From: Dryocola sp036489025 | GTDB taxonomy: Bacteria; Pseudomonadota; Gammaproteobacteria; Enterobacterales; Enterobacteriaceae | Reading direction: 5' to 3' | DNA: 64,000 bases | Assembly (NCBI GenBank): GCA_036489025.1 | Contig: DASXGN010000025.1 | Location: 1-64,000, forward strand | In this document: piece by piece, positions 32,425 to 41,943 of the stretch | Layout: every line of letters starts with the position of its first letter | How positions within the stretch are numbered: position 1 is the first letter of the stretch | Translations under genes and position numbers: made by a program | Notes under the pieces: generated by a model | Database searches by the model: none | Seen by the model: only the letters and a program-made list of their open reading frames with translations | Told to the model about the DNA's origin: nothing

Positions 32425-33882
32425 ATGACTATAACTCCTCAACATTTGATCGCGCTGCTGCCGCTGTTGATCGTCGGATTGACGGTGGTGGTCGTGATGC
32501 TTTCCATAGCGTGGCGACGCGACCATTTTGTCAATGCAACACTGTCAGTTATCGGCCTTAACGCCGCGCTGGTTTCTCTGTGGTTTGTCGGTCAGGCCGG
32601 GGCGATGGACGTCACCCCGCTGATGCGCGTTGACGGCTTCGCTATGCTTTATACCGGTCTGGTATTGCTGGCAAGCCTTGCAACCTGCACCTTTGCCTAT
32701 CCGTGGTTACAGGGCTACACCGACAACCGCGAAGAGTTCTATCTGCTGGTGCTGATTGCCGCCCTCGGCGGTATTCTGCTGGCCAACGCCAACCATCTGG
32801 CAGCGCTGTTCCTCGGCATTGAATTGATTTCTCTGCCGCTGTTCGGCCTGATTGGCTACGCCTTCCGTCAGAAACGCTCTTTGGAAGCAAGCATCAAATA
32901 CACCATCCTGTCCGCCGCAGCCTCTTCCTTCCTGCTGTTCGGTATGGCGCTGGTGTACGCTGAGTCCGGCAGCCTGTCGTTCGTTAGCCTCGGTAAGAGC
33001 CTGGCGGACAACATGCTGCACGAGCCGCTGCTGCTGGCGGGTCTGGGCCTGATGATCGTCGGCCTCGGCTTCAAACTGTCGCTGGTTCCGTTCCACCTGT
33101 GGACGCCAGACGTTTATCAGGGCGCGCCTGCTCCGGTTTCCACCTTCCTGGCTACCGCCAGCAAGATCGCCATCTTTGGCGTGGTAATGCGTCTGTTCCT
33201 CTATGCGCCAGTAGGCGACAGCGAAGCGGTACGCGTAGTGCTGGGCCTTATCGCCTTCGCCTCCATCATCTTCGGTAACCTGATGGCGCTGAGCCAGACC
33301 AATATCAAGCGTCTGCTCGGCTACTCCTCCATCGCGCACCTGGGCTACCTGATGGTGGCGCTGATTGCTTTGCAAAGCGGCAGCATGTCCATGGAATCCG
33401 TCGGCGTGTACCTGGCAGGCTACCTGTTCAGCAGCCTTGGCGCATTCGGCGTGGTTAGCCTGATGTCCAGCCCGTACCGTGGCCCGGATGCAGACTCTCT
33501 GTACTCCTACCGCGGTCTGTTCTGGCATAAGCCGATTCTGTCTGCGGTGATGACGGTGATGATGCTTTCTCTGGCCGGTATCCCAATGACTCTGGGCTTC
33601 ATCGGTAAGTTCTACATCATCGCTGTCGGCGTGCAGGCGCACCTGTGGTGGCTGACCGGCGCCGTAGTGCTGGGTAGCGCCATTGGCCTCTACTACTATC
33701 TGCGCGTCACCGTGAGCCTGTACCTGAGCGCGCCTCAGCAGCTCAACCGTGACACCCCAGGAAACTGGGCGTTCACCGCAGGCGGCGTAGTGGTGCTTAT
33801 CTCTGCCGTACTGGTTCTGCTGCTGGGTGTTTATCCGCAGCCGCTGATCGACCTCGTGCAGTTAGCGAAGCCGCTGATGTAA
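32425..33882 (+). CDS. nuoN: NADH-quinone oxidoreductase subunit N (proton-pumping)
   Basis: A 485-residue antiporter-like membrane subunit, last gene of the nuo operon. Visible are AALFLGIELISLPLFGLIGY (Glu of helix 5), SLVPFHLWTPDVYQGAPAPVSTFLATASK and IKRLLGYSSIAHLGYLMV. The length equals E. coli NuoN in its longer annotation. A clear intrinsic terminator follows at 33901-33927. Confidence 0.97.
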   Translation: MTITPQHLIALLPLLIVGLTVVVVMLSIAWRRDHFVNATLSVIGLNAALVSLWFVGQAGAMDVTPLMRVDGFAMLYTGLVLLASLATCTFAYPWLQGYTDNREEFYLLVLIAALGGILLANANHLAALFLGIELISLPLFGLIGYAFRQKRSLEASIKYTILSAAASSFLLFGMALVYAESGSLSFVSLGKSLADNMLHEPLLLAGLGLMIVGLGFKLSLVPFHLWTPDVYQGAPAPVSTFLATASKIAIFGVVMRLFLYAPVGDSEAVRVVLGLIAFASIIFGNLMALSQTNIKRLLGYSSIAHLGYLMVALIALQSGSMSMESVGVYLAGYLFSSLGAFGVVSLMSSPYRGPDADSLYSYRGLFWHKPILSAVMTVMMLSLAGIPMTLGFIGKFYIIAVGVQAHLWWLTGAVVLGSAIGLYYYLRVTVSLYLSAPQQLNRDTPGNWAFTAGGVVVLISAVLVLLLGVYPQPLIDLVQLAKPLM

Positions 33883-33900
33883 GCTGAACCACAGCGTTAA

Positions 33901-33927
33901 AAACCGCCGCTTGTCGGCGGTTTTTTT
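33901..33927 (+). terminator. nuo operon terminator
   Basis: AAACCGCCG (33901-33909) pairs with CGGCGGTTT (33915-33923), followed by continuous T to 33927. Confidence 0.95.
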
Positions 33928-33974
33928 ATGCGTAAAGATGGGCACCCTGACGAAATAAAAAAAGGAACTTGAGT

Positions 33975-34424
33975 ATGTTAACCTGGCAAGACCTGCACCA
34001 TTCCGCACTGAGCGTGAGCGATCTCTACAGCGTGCTGGCGCTGCGCAACGCGGTGTTTATCGTCGAACAAAACTGCCCTTACCAGGACATCGACGGCGAC
34101 GATCTGCTCGGTGAAAACCGCCATCTTCTGGGCTGGCGCGAGGGCAAACTGGTGGCCTACGCAAGGATCCTGAAAAGCGAAAACGAGCTCGAGCCGGTGG
34201 TTATTGGCCGGGTGATTATCGACTCTGCCGTTCGCGGCGAAAAACTGGGCTACAAGCTCATGGAACGGGCGATGGCTTCCTGCGAGCAACACTGGCCGCA
34301 AAGCACCGTCTACCTGGGCGCGCAGGCGCATTTGCAGTCCTTCTACGCGCACTTTGGCTTTAAGCCGGTGACCGAGGTTTATGACGAAGACGGCATTCCC
34401 CATATCGGCATGGCCAACCGGTAA
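33975..34424 (+). CDS. elaA: GNAT-family N-acetyltransferase ElaA
   Basis: A 149-residue GNAT acyltransferase. The acetyl-CoA binding motif A (Q/RxxGxG/A) is seen as VRGEKLGYKLM around residues 92-102, followed by YLGAQAHLQSFYAHFGF. The physiological substrate is unknown. The frame is open from a TTG at 33969, but AAGGA (33962-33966) lies 8 bases ahead of the ATG at 33975, and the E. coli start agrees. In K-12, yfb genes and rbn surround elaA; here it directly follows nuoN and precedes elaB. Confidence 0.93.
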   Translation: MLTWQDLHHSALSVSDLYSVLALRNAVFIVEQNCPYQDIDGDDLLGENRHLLGWREGKLVAYARILKSENELEPVVIGRVIIDSAVRGEKLGYKLMERAMASCEQHWPQSTVYLGAQAHLQSFYAHFGFKPVTEVYDEDGIPHIGMANR

Positions 34425-34516
34425 CGCGAGCCGACAGGCGAAAAGAGCAGCTATTGTCTATAGTTAGCGGACGAGTCAATTTCCTTCCCTTCGCGGAAAT
34501 AACACGGAGAACCATA

Positions 34517-34816
34517 ATGCAACCGTATGAATCTCGCCTTGATGACGATCTGACCCTGCTGAGTGAAACGCTTGAGGAAGTGCTGCGTTCCTCCGGAGAT
34601 CCGGCAGATCAAAAATATATTGAATTGAAAGCGCGCGCAGAGCAGGCGCTAAACGAAGTCAAAGCCCGCGTCAGCAGCGCCTCTGACACCTATTATTATC
34701 GCGCTAAAAAAGCCGTTTATCGGGCCGATGACTATGTGCGTGAAAAACCCTGGCAGGGAATTGGCGTTGGCGCAGCGGCCGGGCTGATTCTTGGGCTCCT
34801 TCTGGCCCGACGCTAA
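34517..34816 (+). CDS. elaB: Tail-anchored inner-membrane protein ElaB (DUF883)
   Basis: A 99-residue DUF883 protein: charged, helical N-terminal part (residues 1-70, rich in Glu/Ala/Lys) and one C-terminal membrane anchor (about 78-97, IGVGAAAGLILGLLLA) ending in Arg-Arg. E. coli ElaB and its paralogues YqjD and YgaM sit in the inner membrane in stationary phase and bind ribosomes; ElaB also helps oxidative and heat tolerance under RpoS. The frame runs further upstream, but the ATG at 34517, with GGAGA a few bases before it, gives the known N-terminus. Confidence 0.93.
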   Translation: MQPYESRLDDDLTLLSETLEEVLRSSGDPADQKYIELKARAEQALNEVKARVSSASDTYYYRAKKAVYRADDYVREKPWQGIGVGAAAGLILGLLLARR

Positions 34817-34823
34817 GGCGAAG

Positions 34824-34850
34824 CTGGCGCACATTTGTACCGTGCGCCAG
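34824..34850 (+). terminator. Hairpin after elaB
   Basis: CTGGCGCAC (34824-34832) pairs perfectly with GTGCGCCAG (34842-34850), 8 bases after the elaB stop. There is no T run, so termination is only probable. Confidence 0.55.
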
Positions 34851-34938
34851 ATAAATGAATCTTACCCATTGGGTGGGATTTTTTTTTATCGCCGTGTCCA
34901 CGTATAATCGAGGGCTTTTCAGGGAAGGTGGGATACAC

Positions 34939-36240
34939 GTGAATTCATTAACCGTCGCGCTGCAACAACTCAAGCTTGCATTGACAGAAGAATTTACGGA
35001 CGCACCGGGACTCAAACGCCTGTGTGTTGAGCTCGACCTGAGCGATGCTCTCGATGCCCTGGCATGGCTTGCCTGCCAGCCGCTCTATCCGCACTTTTAC
35101 TGGCAGCAAAGAGACGGCGACGACGAAGTCGCCGCGCTAGGATCCGTGTGCCAGTTTAACGCTTTATCGCAGGCGCAGGCCTTTTTGCATGCTCATCCGG
35201 AGCAGCCTTCACTGCGAATCTGGGGGCTAAACGCGTTTAATCCGGCGCAGGGTTTCCTGTTCTTGCCCCGCCTTGAATGGCGCAGAAAAGGGGGTGAAGC
35301 CTGGCTTTGCCTGCACCTCTACAGCGACGCCTCGTTGAAGCAGGACGCTCGCGAAGCGGCTGCCTTCCTCGAGCAAATCATCCCGACGAAGCCTCTGCTG
35401 CCGCTGCATTTGCAGTGTCTGAGCGAGCTGCATCATCCGGAGCAGGACGAATGGTTCCGCATGATAGGCAAGGCGACGGAGGCCATTGGCCGGGGTGAAC
35501 TGGATAAAGTCGTTCTTGCCAGGGCGACCGATCTACAGTTTTCAACCGCGGTATCCGCCGCGGCATTTATGGCCGCCAGCCGCCGGGTAAACTTTAACTG
35601 CTACCATTTCCTGATGGCTTTTGATGCGCACAGCGCCTTCCTCGGTTCAAGCCCGGAAAGGCTGTGGCGAAGAATAGATTCCTCCCTGCGCACGGAAGCC
35701 CTGGCGGGCACCGTGGCGAACCACATTGAGGATCACCACGCCTGGTCTTTGGGGCAATGGTTGCTAAAAGATGATAAAAATCAGCGCGAAAATATGCTGG
35801 TTGTGGAAGATATCTGCCAGCGCCTGAAGCAAAGCGTGGGGGCGCTGGACGTGCTGCCGCCGCAGGTTATCCGGCTGCGCAAGGTGCAGCACCTCAGGCG
35901 CTGTATCTGGACCGAGCTTGACCAGCCTGACGATGCCCTGTGTCTGGAACAGCTTCAGCCCACGGCGGCGGTAGCCGGGCTGCCGCGCGAACCGGCTAAA
36001 TCATTCATTAAGAACGTTGAACCCTTCGAACGCGAATGGTACGCCGGTTCAGCGGGCTATCTGTCACGCCATCAAACGGAGTTTTGCGTGGCGCTGCGTT
36101 CGGCAAAAGTTACCCACGCCACGGTCAGGCTATATGCCGGAGCGGGCATTGTGGCAGGCTCCGACCCGGAGCTTGAATGGCAGGAAATTGAAAACAAAGC
36201 GGCGGGGCTACGAACGCTGCTGACCAAATCAGCATTCTGA
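34939..36240 (+). CDS. menF: Isochorismate synthase MenF
   Basis: A 433-residue chorismate-utilising enzyme that isomerises chorismate to isochorismate, the first step of menaquinone synthesis. The C-terminal catalytic half (about 175-430) contains GELDKVVLARATDL with the catalytic base Lys, FLGSSPERLWRR, LRTEALAGTVA and YAGAGIVAGSDPE..EI. The start is GTG at 34939; the frame runs 28 codons further upstream to an ATG, but those residues are unlike the family and cover the likely promoter and hairpin. First gene of menFDHBCE. Confidence 0.95.
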   Translation: MNSLTVALQQLKLALTEEFTDAPGLKRLCVELDLSDALDALAWLACQPLYPHFYWQQRDGDDEVAALGSVCQFNALSQAQAFLHAHPEQPSLRIWGLNAFNPAQGFLFLPRLEWRRKGGEAWLCLHLYSDASLKQDAREAAAFLEQIIPTKPLLPLHLQCLSELHHPEQDEWFRMIGKATEAIGRGELDKVVLARATDLQFSTAVSAAAFMAASRRVNFNCYHFLMAFDAHSAFLGSSPERLWRRIDSSLRTEALAGTVANHIEDHHAWSLGQWLLKDDKNQRENMLVVEDICQRLKQSVGALDVLPPQVIRLRKVQHLRRCIWTELDQPDDALCLEQLQPTAAVAGLPREPAKSFIKNVEPFEREWYAGSAGYLSRHQTEFCVALRSAKVTHATVRLYAGAGIVAGSDPELEWQEIENKAAGLRTLLTKSAF

Positions 36241-36322
36241 ATAAAGCATTACCGATTCATATCAAATTATTCATCTCAACAATAATTATAATGAGTCAGC
36301 AAAATTGACTCAGGACACGAAC

Positions 36323-37993
36323 ATGTCGATAAGCTCATTTAACCGCCGTTGGGCGCACGTGATCCTCGAAGCGCTAACGCGCCACGGCGTGCGTCACGTC
36401 TGCATTGCGCCAGGCTCGCGCTCCACGCCGCTGACCTTAACGGCCGCTGAGAATTCGGCATTTATTTGCCACACCCACTTTGACGAACGCGGCTTAGGCC
36501 ACCTTGCCTTAGGTTTGGCGAAAGCCAGCGGCCAGCCCGTCGCCGTCATTGTCACCTCCGGTACGGCGGTGGCGAATCTCTATCCGGCGCTTATCGAAGC
36601 AGGGCTAACCGGCGAAAAACTCATTCTTCTCACGGCGGACCGTCCGCCGGAGCTTATCGACTGCGGTGCAAATCAGGCAATTCGCCAGCCCGGCATGTTC
36701 GGCTCCCATCCTACGCTGGCCGTAAATCTTCCTCGTCCAACGCAGGATATACCCGCTCGCTGGCTGGTTTCGACCATCGACAGCGCGCTGGGTCAGCAGA
36801 CCCAGGGCGGCGTACACATCAACTGCCCGTTTGCGGAGCCGCTCTATGGCGCCCCGGACGACACGGGCATCGGCTGGCAAAAAGAGCTGGGCGACTGGTG
36901 GCAGAGTGAAAAGCCCTGGCTGCGTGAAGCCTATGGCCGCGAAGTCACTAAACAGCGCGACTGGTTCTTCTGGCGGCAAAAACGCGGCGTCGTGGTTGCC
37001 GGGCGCATGAGCGCGGAAGAGGGCGAGCAGGTGGCCGCGTGGGCGAAAACGCTCGGCTGGCCGCTGATTGGCGACGTGCTTTCGCAAACCGGGCAGCCTT
37101 TGCCGTGCGCCGACCTCTGGCTTAGCAACAGCCAGGCGACCAGCGAGCTGGAGCAGGCGCAAATCATTATCCAGTTCGGCAGCAGCCTGACGGGCAAGCG
37201 CGTGCTGCAGTGGCAGGCAACCTGCTCACCGGAAGAGTATTGGCTGGTGGATCCGCTGCCTGGTCGACTCGACCCGGCAAATCATCGCGGTCGCCGCCTG
37301 CCGTGCAGCGTCGCCGACTGGCTGGAACTGCATCCCGCCGAGAAACGCCCTTCCTGGGCAGAAAAACTTGCGCCACTGGCGCGGCTTGCGCTGGATACCG
37401 TCAAGCTCGGTACCGCTGAGTTTGGTGAGGCGCAGGTGGCTGCTCGTCTGCCGGATTTACTGCCCGAAGCGGGCCAGCTGTTTGTCGGCAACAGCCTTAT
37501 TGTTCGTCTTGTCGATGCTTTTGCACAAATGCCCGCTGGCTATCCGGTTTACAGCAATCGCGGCGCGAGCGGCATTGACGGACTGCTGTCAACTTCCGCT
37601 GGCGTGCAGCGTGCCACGGCCCGCTCAACGCTGGCAATTGTGGGCGATCTCTCCGCGCTGTATGACATGAATTCACTGGCGCTGCTGCGGCAGGTTTCCG
37701 CCCCCTTCGTGCTGCTGATCGTGAATAACAACGGCGGGCAAATCTTCTCGCTGTTGCCCACTCCCGCCGCCGAACGCGAACGGTTTTACTGCATGCCGCA
37801 GGATGTCAACTTTGCCCACGCCGCCGCGATGTTCGGCCTGACATATTACAACCCGGGCTCCTGGGATGAGCTGCGCGAAGTCGTGACCCGGGCGTGGCAG
37901 TGGCCGCAGGCCACCGTCGTTGAAATTACCGTGCCGGAAACGGACGGGGCGCAAACCCTGCAAAACTTACTCGCGCAGGTCAGCCAGGCATGA
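36323..37993 (+). CDS. menD: 2-succinyl-5-enolpyruvyl-6-hydroxy-3-cyclohexene-1-carboxylate synthase
   Basis: A 556-residue ThDP-dependent enzyme adding the succinyl semialdehyde of 2-oxoglutarate to isochorismate. CIAPGSRSTPLTL, FDERGLGHLALGLAKASG (activating Glu region) and TSGTAVANLYPALIEA mark the N-terminal Pyr domain; SNRGASGIDGLLSTSAG and GDLSALYDMNSLALL (Mg-ThDP binding) mark the C-terminal domain. The ATG at 36323, with CAGGA 8 bases upstream, is preferred to a TTG at 36305. Its stop overlaps menH by 4 bases. Confidence 0.96.
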   Translation: MSISSFNRRWAHVILEALTRHGVRHVCIAPGSRSTPLTLTAAENSAFICHTHFDERGLGHLALGLAKASGQPVAVIVTSGTAVANLYPALIEAGLTGEKLILLTADRPPELIDCGANQAIRQPGMFGSHPTLAVNLPRPTQDIPARWLVSTIDSALGQQTQGGVHINCPFAEPLYGAPDDTGIGWQKELGDWWQSEKPWLREAYGREVTKQRDWFFWRQKRGVVVAGRMSAEEGEQVAAWAKTLGWPLIGDVLSQTGQPLPCADLWLSNSQATSELEQAQIIIQFGSSLTGKRVLQWQATCSPEEYWLVDPLPGRLDPANHRGRRLPCSVADWLELHPAEKRPSWAEKLAPLARLALDTVKLGTAEFGEAQVAARLPDLLPEAGQLFVGNSLIVRLVDAFAQMPAGYPVYSNRGASGIDGLLSTSAGVQRATARSTLAIVGDLSALYDMNSLALLRQVSAPFVLLIVNNNGGQIFSLLPTPAAERERFYCMPQDVNFAHAAAMFGLTYYNPGSWDELREVVTRAWQWPQATVVEITVPETDGAQTLQNLLAQVSQA

Positions 37994-38772
37994 TCCTGCA
38001 CGCCGAAGCCCTGCCGGGTCGACGGGCGAATTTACCCTGTCTGGTATGGCTGCACGGTTTTTTGGGCAGCGAACAGGAATGGGCCGGTTTTCAGGACGCA
38101 TTTGCCGACTGGCCGCAGCTGCGCGTGGATCTTCCGGGCCACGGGGAATCAGCTGAAATAGCAGCCGCGGACTTTGCCACCGTCGATAAACTGCTGCGCA
38201 AAACGCTGCTTAGTTACAACATACTCAAGTATTGGCTGGTGGGGTATTCCCTCGGCGGTCGCGTGGCGATGTTTCACGCCTGTCAGCACGAAACGCCCGG
38301 TTTGCAGGGGCTGATCGTGGAAGGCGGTCACCCCGGCCTTGAGGATTCACCCTCTGCCGAAAAGCGTCGGCACGCCGATCGTCTCTGGGCGCTGCGTTTT
38401 CGTCAGGAGCCGCTAAATGAAGTGCTAAATGACTGGTATCAGCAGCCGGTTTTCAACTCGCTGACGGATATTCAACGACGGGAGTTAATTGCCCGTCGCA
38501 GCCAGAATAACCCCGCTGCGCTCGCTGAAATGCTCGAGGCCACTTCCCTCGGCGCGCAGCCCGATTTGCACACTCTGCTAAAACTGCTCCGCGTTCCTTT
38601 TCACTATATTTGTGGTGAACGTGATGCAAAATTTCGCGGCGTGGCACAAGGCCTGGCGCTTGTTCCACACTTAATTCCCGCGGCGGGACACAATGCGCAC
38701 AGGGAAAATCCTGCGGCATTCAGCGCCTGCCTGCTGACTCTATTGCGTCAACCTACTGAGGACACACCATGA
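37990..38772 (+). CDS. menH: SHCHC synthase MenH (alpha/beta hydrolase)
   Basis: A 260-residue alpha/beta hydrolase-fold enzyme that eliminates pyruvate from the MenD product to give SHCHC. The catalytic triad is in register as Ser87 (GYSLGG), Asp212 (GERDAKF) and His234 (AAGHNAH), and the oxyanion motif HGFLGSEQEW is near residue 22. It overlaps menD and menB by 4 bases at each end, so the three are translationally coupled. Confidence 0.95.
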   Translation: MILHAEALPGRRANLPCLVWLHGFLGSEQEWAGFQDAFADWPQLRVDLPGHGESAEIAAADFATVDKLLRKTLLSYNILKYWLVGYSLGGRVAMFHACQHETPGLQGLIVEGGHPGLEDSPSAEKRRHADRLWALRFRQEPLNEVLNDWYQQPVFNSLTDIQRRELIARRSQNNPAALAEMLEATSLGAQPDLHTLLKLLRVPFHYICGERDAKFRGVAQGLALVPHLIPAAGHNAHRENPAAFSACLLTLLRQPTEDTP

Positions 38773-39626
38773 TTTATCCTGATGAACAAATGCTTTACGC
38801 GCCGGTTGAATGGCAGGACTGCTCGGAAGGTTACACCGACATTCGCTATCACAAGTCTTCCGACGGTATCGCCAAAATCACCATCAACCGTCCGGAAGTG
38901 CGCAACGCCTTCCGCCCGCTGACGGTAAAAGAGATGATCAACGCGCTGGCAGATGCTCGCTATGACGACAACGTCGGCGTCATCATCCTGACCGGCGAAG
39001 GTGAAAAAGCCTTCTGCGCGGGCGGCGATCAGAAAGTTCGCGGCGACTACGGCGGCTATCAGGACGCAAGCGGCACCCACCACCTGAACGTGCTGGACTT
39101 CCAGCGCCAGATTCGCACCTGCCCTAAACCTGTCGTGGCGATGGTAGCCGGTTTCTCCATCGGCGGCGGCCACGTGCTGCACATGATGTGCGACCTGACC
39201 ATTGCGGCAGAGAACGCTATTTTCGGCCAGACCGGCCCGAAAGTGGGCTCCTTCGACGGCGGCTGGGGCGCATCCTACATGGCTCGCATCGTCGGCCAGA
39301 AGAAAGCTCGCGAAATCTGGTTCTTATGCCGCCAGTACGACGCTAAAGAGGCGCTGGATATGGGCCTGGTGAATACCGTGGTGCCTAATGCCGATCTTGA
39401 AAAAGAAACCGTGCGCTGGTGCCGCGAAATGCTGCAAAACAGCCCAATGGCGCTGCGCTGCCTGAAAGCCGCGCTGAACGCGGACTGCGACGGCCAGGCC
39501 GGTCTGCAAGAGCTGGCGGGCAACGCCACCATGCTGTTCTACATGACCGAAGAAGGCCAGGAAGGGCGCAACGCGTTTAACCAGAAGCGCCAGCCGGACT
39601 TCAGCAAATTCAAACGGAATCCGTAA
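38769..39626 (+). CDS. menB: 1,4-dihydroxy-2-naphthoyl-CoA synthase
   Basis: A 285-residue crotonase-family enzyme that closes the naphthoquinone ring of o-succinylbenzoyl-CoA. Crotonase oxyanion-hole segments are CAGGDQKVRGDYGGY and FSIGGGHVLHMMCDL, and QTGPKVGSFDGGWGASY is the MenB-specific active-site stretch; the length equals E. coli. The stop codon overlaps the menC start (TAATG). Confidence 0.97.
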   Translation: MIYPDEQMLYAPVEWQDCSEGYTDIRYHKSSDGIAKITINRPEVRNAFRPLTVKEMINALADARYDDNVGVIILTGEGEKAFCAGGDQKVRGDYGGYQDASGTHHLNVLDFQRQIRTCPKPVVAMVAGFSIGGGHVLHMMCDLTIAAENAIFGQTGPKVGSFDGGWGASYMARIVGQKKAREIWFLCRQYDAKEALDMGLVNTVVPNADLEKETVRWCREMLQNSPMALRCLKAALNADCDGQAGLQELAGNATMLFYMTEEGQEGRNAFNQKRQPDFSKFKRNP

Positions 39627-40591
39627 TGCGCAGCGCGGGGCTGTGGCGCTTTCAGGTGCCGATGGATGCCGGTGTGGTGCTGCGCGAGCAGCGCCTGAAA
39701 ACGCGCGACGGTCTGCTGGTGCGCCTGAAGCAGGGCGATAGGGAAGGCTGGGGAGAAATCTCCCCGCTGCCGGGCTTTAGCACCGAAACGGTGGCTGAAG
39801 CCCAGCTCGTCGCAGCGGAGTGGCTCAAGGCCTGGCAGGCTGATCCAGAACTGGCTCTGCCAGAGATGCCCTCCGCAGCGTTTGGTCTGAGCTGTGCGCT
39901 CGCCGAGCTAAACGGTGAATTACCGACGGCCGCAGATTACCGCGCCGCACCTTTATGCACGGGCGATCCGGACGAGCTGTTCGCCATGCTGGAGTCAATT
40001 CCCGGTGAAAAGGTGGCGAAGGTAAAAGTTGGGCTGTACGAAGCGGTGCGCGACGGTATGGTCGTAAATCTGCTGCTGGAAGCCGTTCCGGAGCTGCGCC
40101 TGCGTCTGGATGCCAACCGGGGCTGGACGCCGCTCAAAGCGCAGCAGTTCGCCAAATACGTGGATCCCGAACTGCGTTCGCGCATCGCGTTTATCGAAGA
40201 GCCGTGTAAAACCCGCGAGCAGTCCCGCGAATTTGCCCGCGAAACCGGCATTGCCATCGCCTGGGATGAAAGCCTGCGCGAGCCAGACTTTGAGTTTGTG
40301 GCAGAGCCCGGCCTGCGCGCGGTGGTTATCAAACCCACGCTGACCGGCAGCCTGGCAAAGGTGCGCGAGCAGGTGACGCAAGCCCATGCCCTGGGATTGA
40401 CGGCGGTTATCAGTTCGTCCATCGAGTCCAGCCTTGGCCTGAGCCAGCTGGCCCGCATCGCCGCCTGGCTTACTCCGCAGACCGTTCCCGGCCTGGACAC
40501 GCTTTCGCTGATGCAGGCTCAGCTGGTGCGCGAGTGGCCGAACAGCCCTCTGCCGTGCTGGTCGCTTGCCGAGCTCGAGCAGATCGTATGA
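39626..40591 (+). CDS. menC: o-Succinylbenzoate synthase
   Basis: A 321-residue enolase-superfamily dehydratase converting SHCHC to o-succinylbenzoate. The KVK motif is at 132-134 and the first metal ligand at Asp162 (RLDANRGW). FIEEPC, WDESLREPD and VIKPTLTGSL supply the remaining ligands and the second catalytic Lys. ATG at 39626 overlaps the menB stop by one base, and the menC stop overlaps the menE start (ATGA at 40588). Confidence 0.95.
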   Translation: MRSAGLWRFQVPMDAGVVLREQRLKTRDGLLVRLKQGDREGWGEISPLPGFSTETVAEAQLVAAEWLKAWQADPELALPEMPSAAFGLSCALAELNGELPTAADYRAAPLCTGDPDELFAMLESIPGEKVAKVKVGLYEAVRDGMVVNLLLEAVPELRLRLDANRGWTPLKAQQFAKYVDPELRSRIAFIEEPCKTREQSREFARETGIAIAWDESLREPDFEFVAEPGLRAVVIKPTLTGSLAKVREQVTQAHALGLTAVISSSIESSLGLSQLARIAAWLTPQTVPGLDTLSLMQAQLVREWPNSPLPCWSLAELEQIV

Positions 40592-41943
40592 AATTTGACG
40601 TCTGGCCCTGGCTGCACTGGGCAACGATTAACTGCGCCGCGCCTGCCTTAAGGTTGCCCGAGGGCACGCTTGACTGGCAGACATTGTGCCAGCGGGTCGA
40701 CGCGCTGGCCGGAGGCTTTAAGCGGCAGGGTGTGAGCGAAGGGCAGGGCGTAGCCTTCAGGGCGAAAAACAGTGCGGAAACGGTGCTCTGCTGGCTGGCT
40801 TTGCTACAGTGCGGCGCAAGAGTTTTGCCGCTCAATCCCCAGTTGCCTGATATTCTGCTGGCAAAGCTGCTGCCTGGCCTGTCTATCGCTCATGTTCTGG
40901 TTTCTGAGTCTGTGGCCCCGGTGCCGGGCTTTACCTCTCTGGCGGTGATGACAGACGATGCCTGGCAGGTCGAATGGCAGCCGGAGCGGCTGGTTTCCAT
41001 GACCTTAACCTCCGGCTCAAGCGGCATGCCGAAAGCGGCTGTTCATACGGCTGAGGCGCATCTGGCGAGCGCCGCTGGCGTGCTGTCGGCGATGAGCTAC
41101 GGGCGTGACGATAGCTGGCTGCTGTCCCTGCCGCTGTTTCACGTGTCCGGTCAGGGCATTCTCTGGCGCTGGCTGCTGGCGGGCGGCTGCATGGCGGTGC
41201 GCGATCTTCATCCGCTGAGCGGCGCGCTGCAAGGCTGCACGCACGCTTCTTTGGTGCCGACTCAGCTCTGGCGTCTGCTTGAACAGGAAGATCCCATCAC
41301 CCTGCGTGAAGTGCTGCTTGGCGGCGCGGCCATTCCCGTTGAGCTGACGCGAGCGGCTCAGGCACGCGGCGTGAAGTGCTGGTGCGGCTACGGCCTGACC
41401 GAACTGGCCTCTACGGTCTGCGCTAAACCGGCGGATGGATTACCGGACGTTGGCGAAGCTCTGCCGGGCCGGGAAGTGAAAATCGTCGATGAAGAGGTGT
41501 GGATTAAGGCAACCAGCCTGGCCGCAGGCTACTGGCAGAACGGCAAAATTACTTCGCTGCTCAATGAGCAGGGCTGGTTCAGCACCCGCGATCGCGGCGT
41601 GTTAAACGGCCGCCGCCTGACGATTATTGGCCGTCTGGATAATCAGTTTTTCAGCGCTGGTGAAGGCATACAGCCGGAAGAAATTGAGCGCGTGCTGCTG
41701 GCCCATCCGGCGGTGACGCAGGCTTTTGTTGTGCCCGTTGACGATGCGGAATTCGGACAGCGCCCGGTGGCGGTAGTGGAAGCCGATGAGCATTTTGATG
41801 TGGCAACGCTTGCCCTCTGGGTGGAGGGGAAACTGGCGCGTTTCCAGCAGCCGGTGCGCTGGCTTCGCTTGCCTGACTCGGTAAGACAGGGCGGGATTAA
41901 GATTTCGCGTAAGGCCGTGCAGCTTTGGGTTGCGGGGAGCTAG
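40588..41943 (+). CDS. menE: o-Succinylbenzoate-CoA ligase
   Basis: A 451-residue ANL-superfamily adenylating enzyme that activates o-succinylbenzoate with CoA. The P-loop-like motif A3 appears as MTLTSGSSGMPKAAVHT, A5 as GYGLTELAS, the hinge Asp region as GWFSTRDRG, and the C-terminal catalytic Lys in GGIKISRKA. The frame continues upstream inside menC, but ATG at 40588 gives MKFDVWPWLHW, the start used in E. coli. Last gene of the men operon; its TAG stop sits in the centre of a perfect 20-base palindrome. Confidence 0.94.
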   Translation: MKFDVWPWLHWATINCAAPALRLPEGTLDWQTLCQRVDALAGGFKRQGVSEGQGVAFRAKNSAETVLCWLALLQCGARVLPLNPQLPDILLAKLLPGLSIAHVLVSESVAPVPGFTSLAVMTDDAWQVEWQPERLVSMTLTSGSSGMPKAAVHTAEAHLASAAGVLSAMSYGRDDSWLLSLPLFHVSGQGILWRWLLAGGCMAVRDLHPLSGALQGCTHASLVPTQLWRLLEQEDPITLREVLLGGAAIPVELTRAAQARGVKCWCGYGLTELASTVCAKPADGLPDVGEALPGREVKIVDEEVWIKATSLAAGYWQNGKITSLLNEQGWFSTRDRGVLNGRRLTIIGRLDNQFFSAGEGIQPEEIERVLLAHPAVTQAFVVPVDDAEFGQRPVAVVEADEHFDVATLALWVEGKLARFQQPVRWLRLPDSVRQGGIKISRKAVQLWVAGS

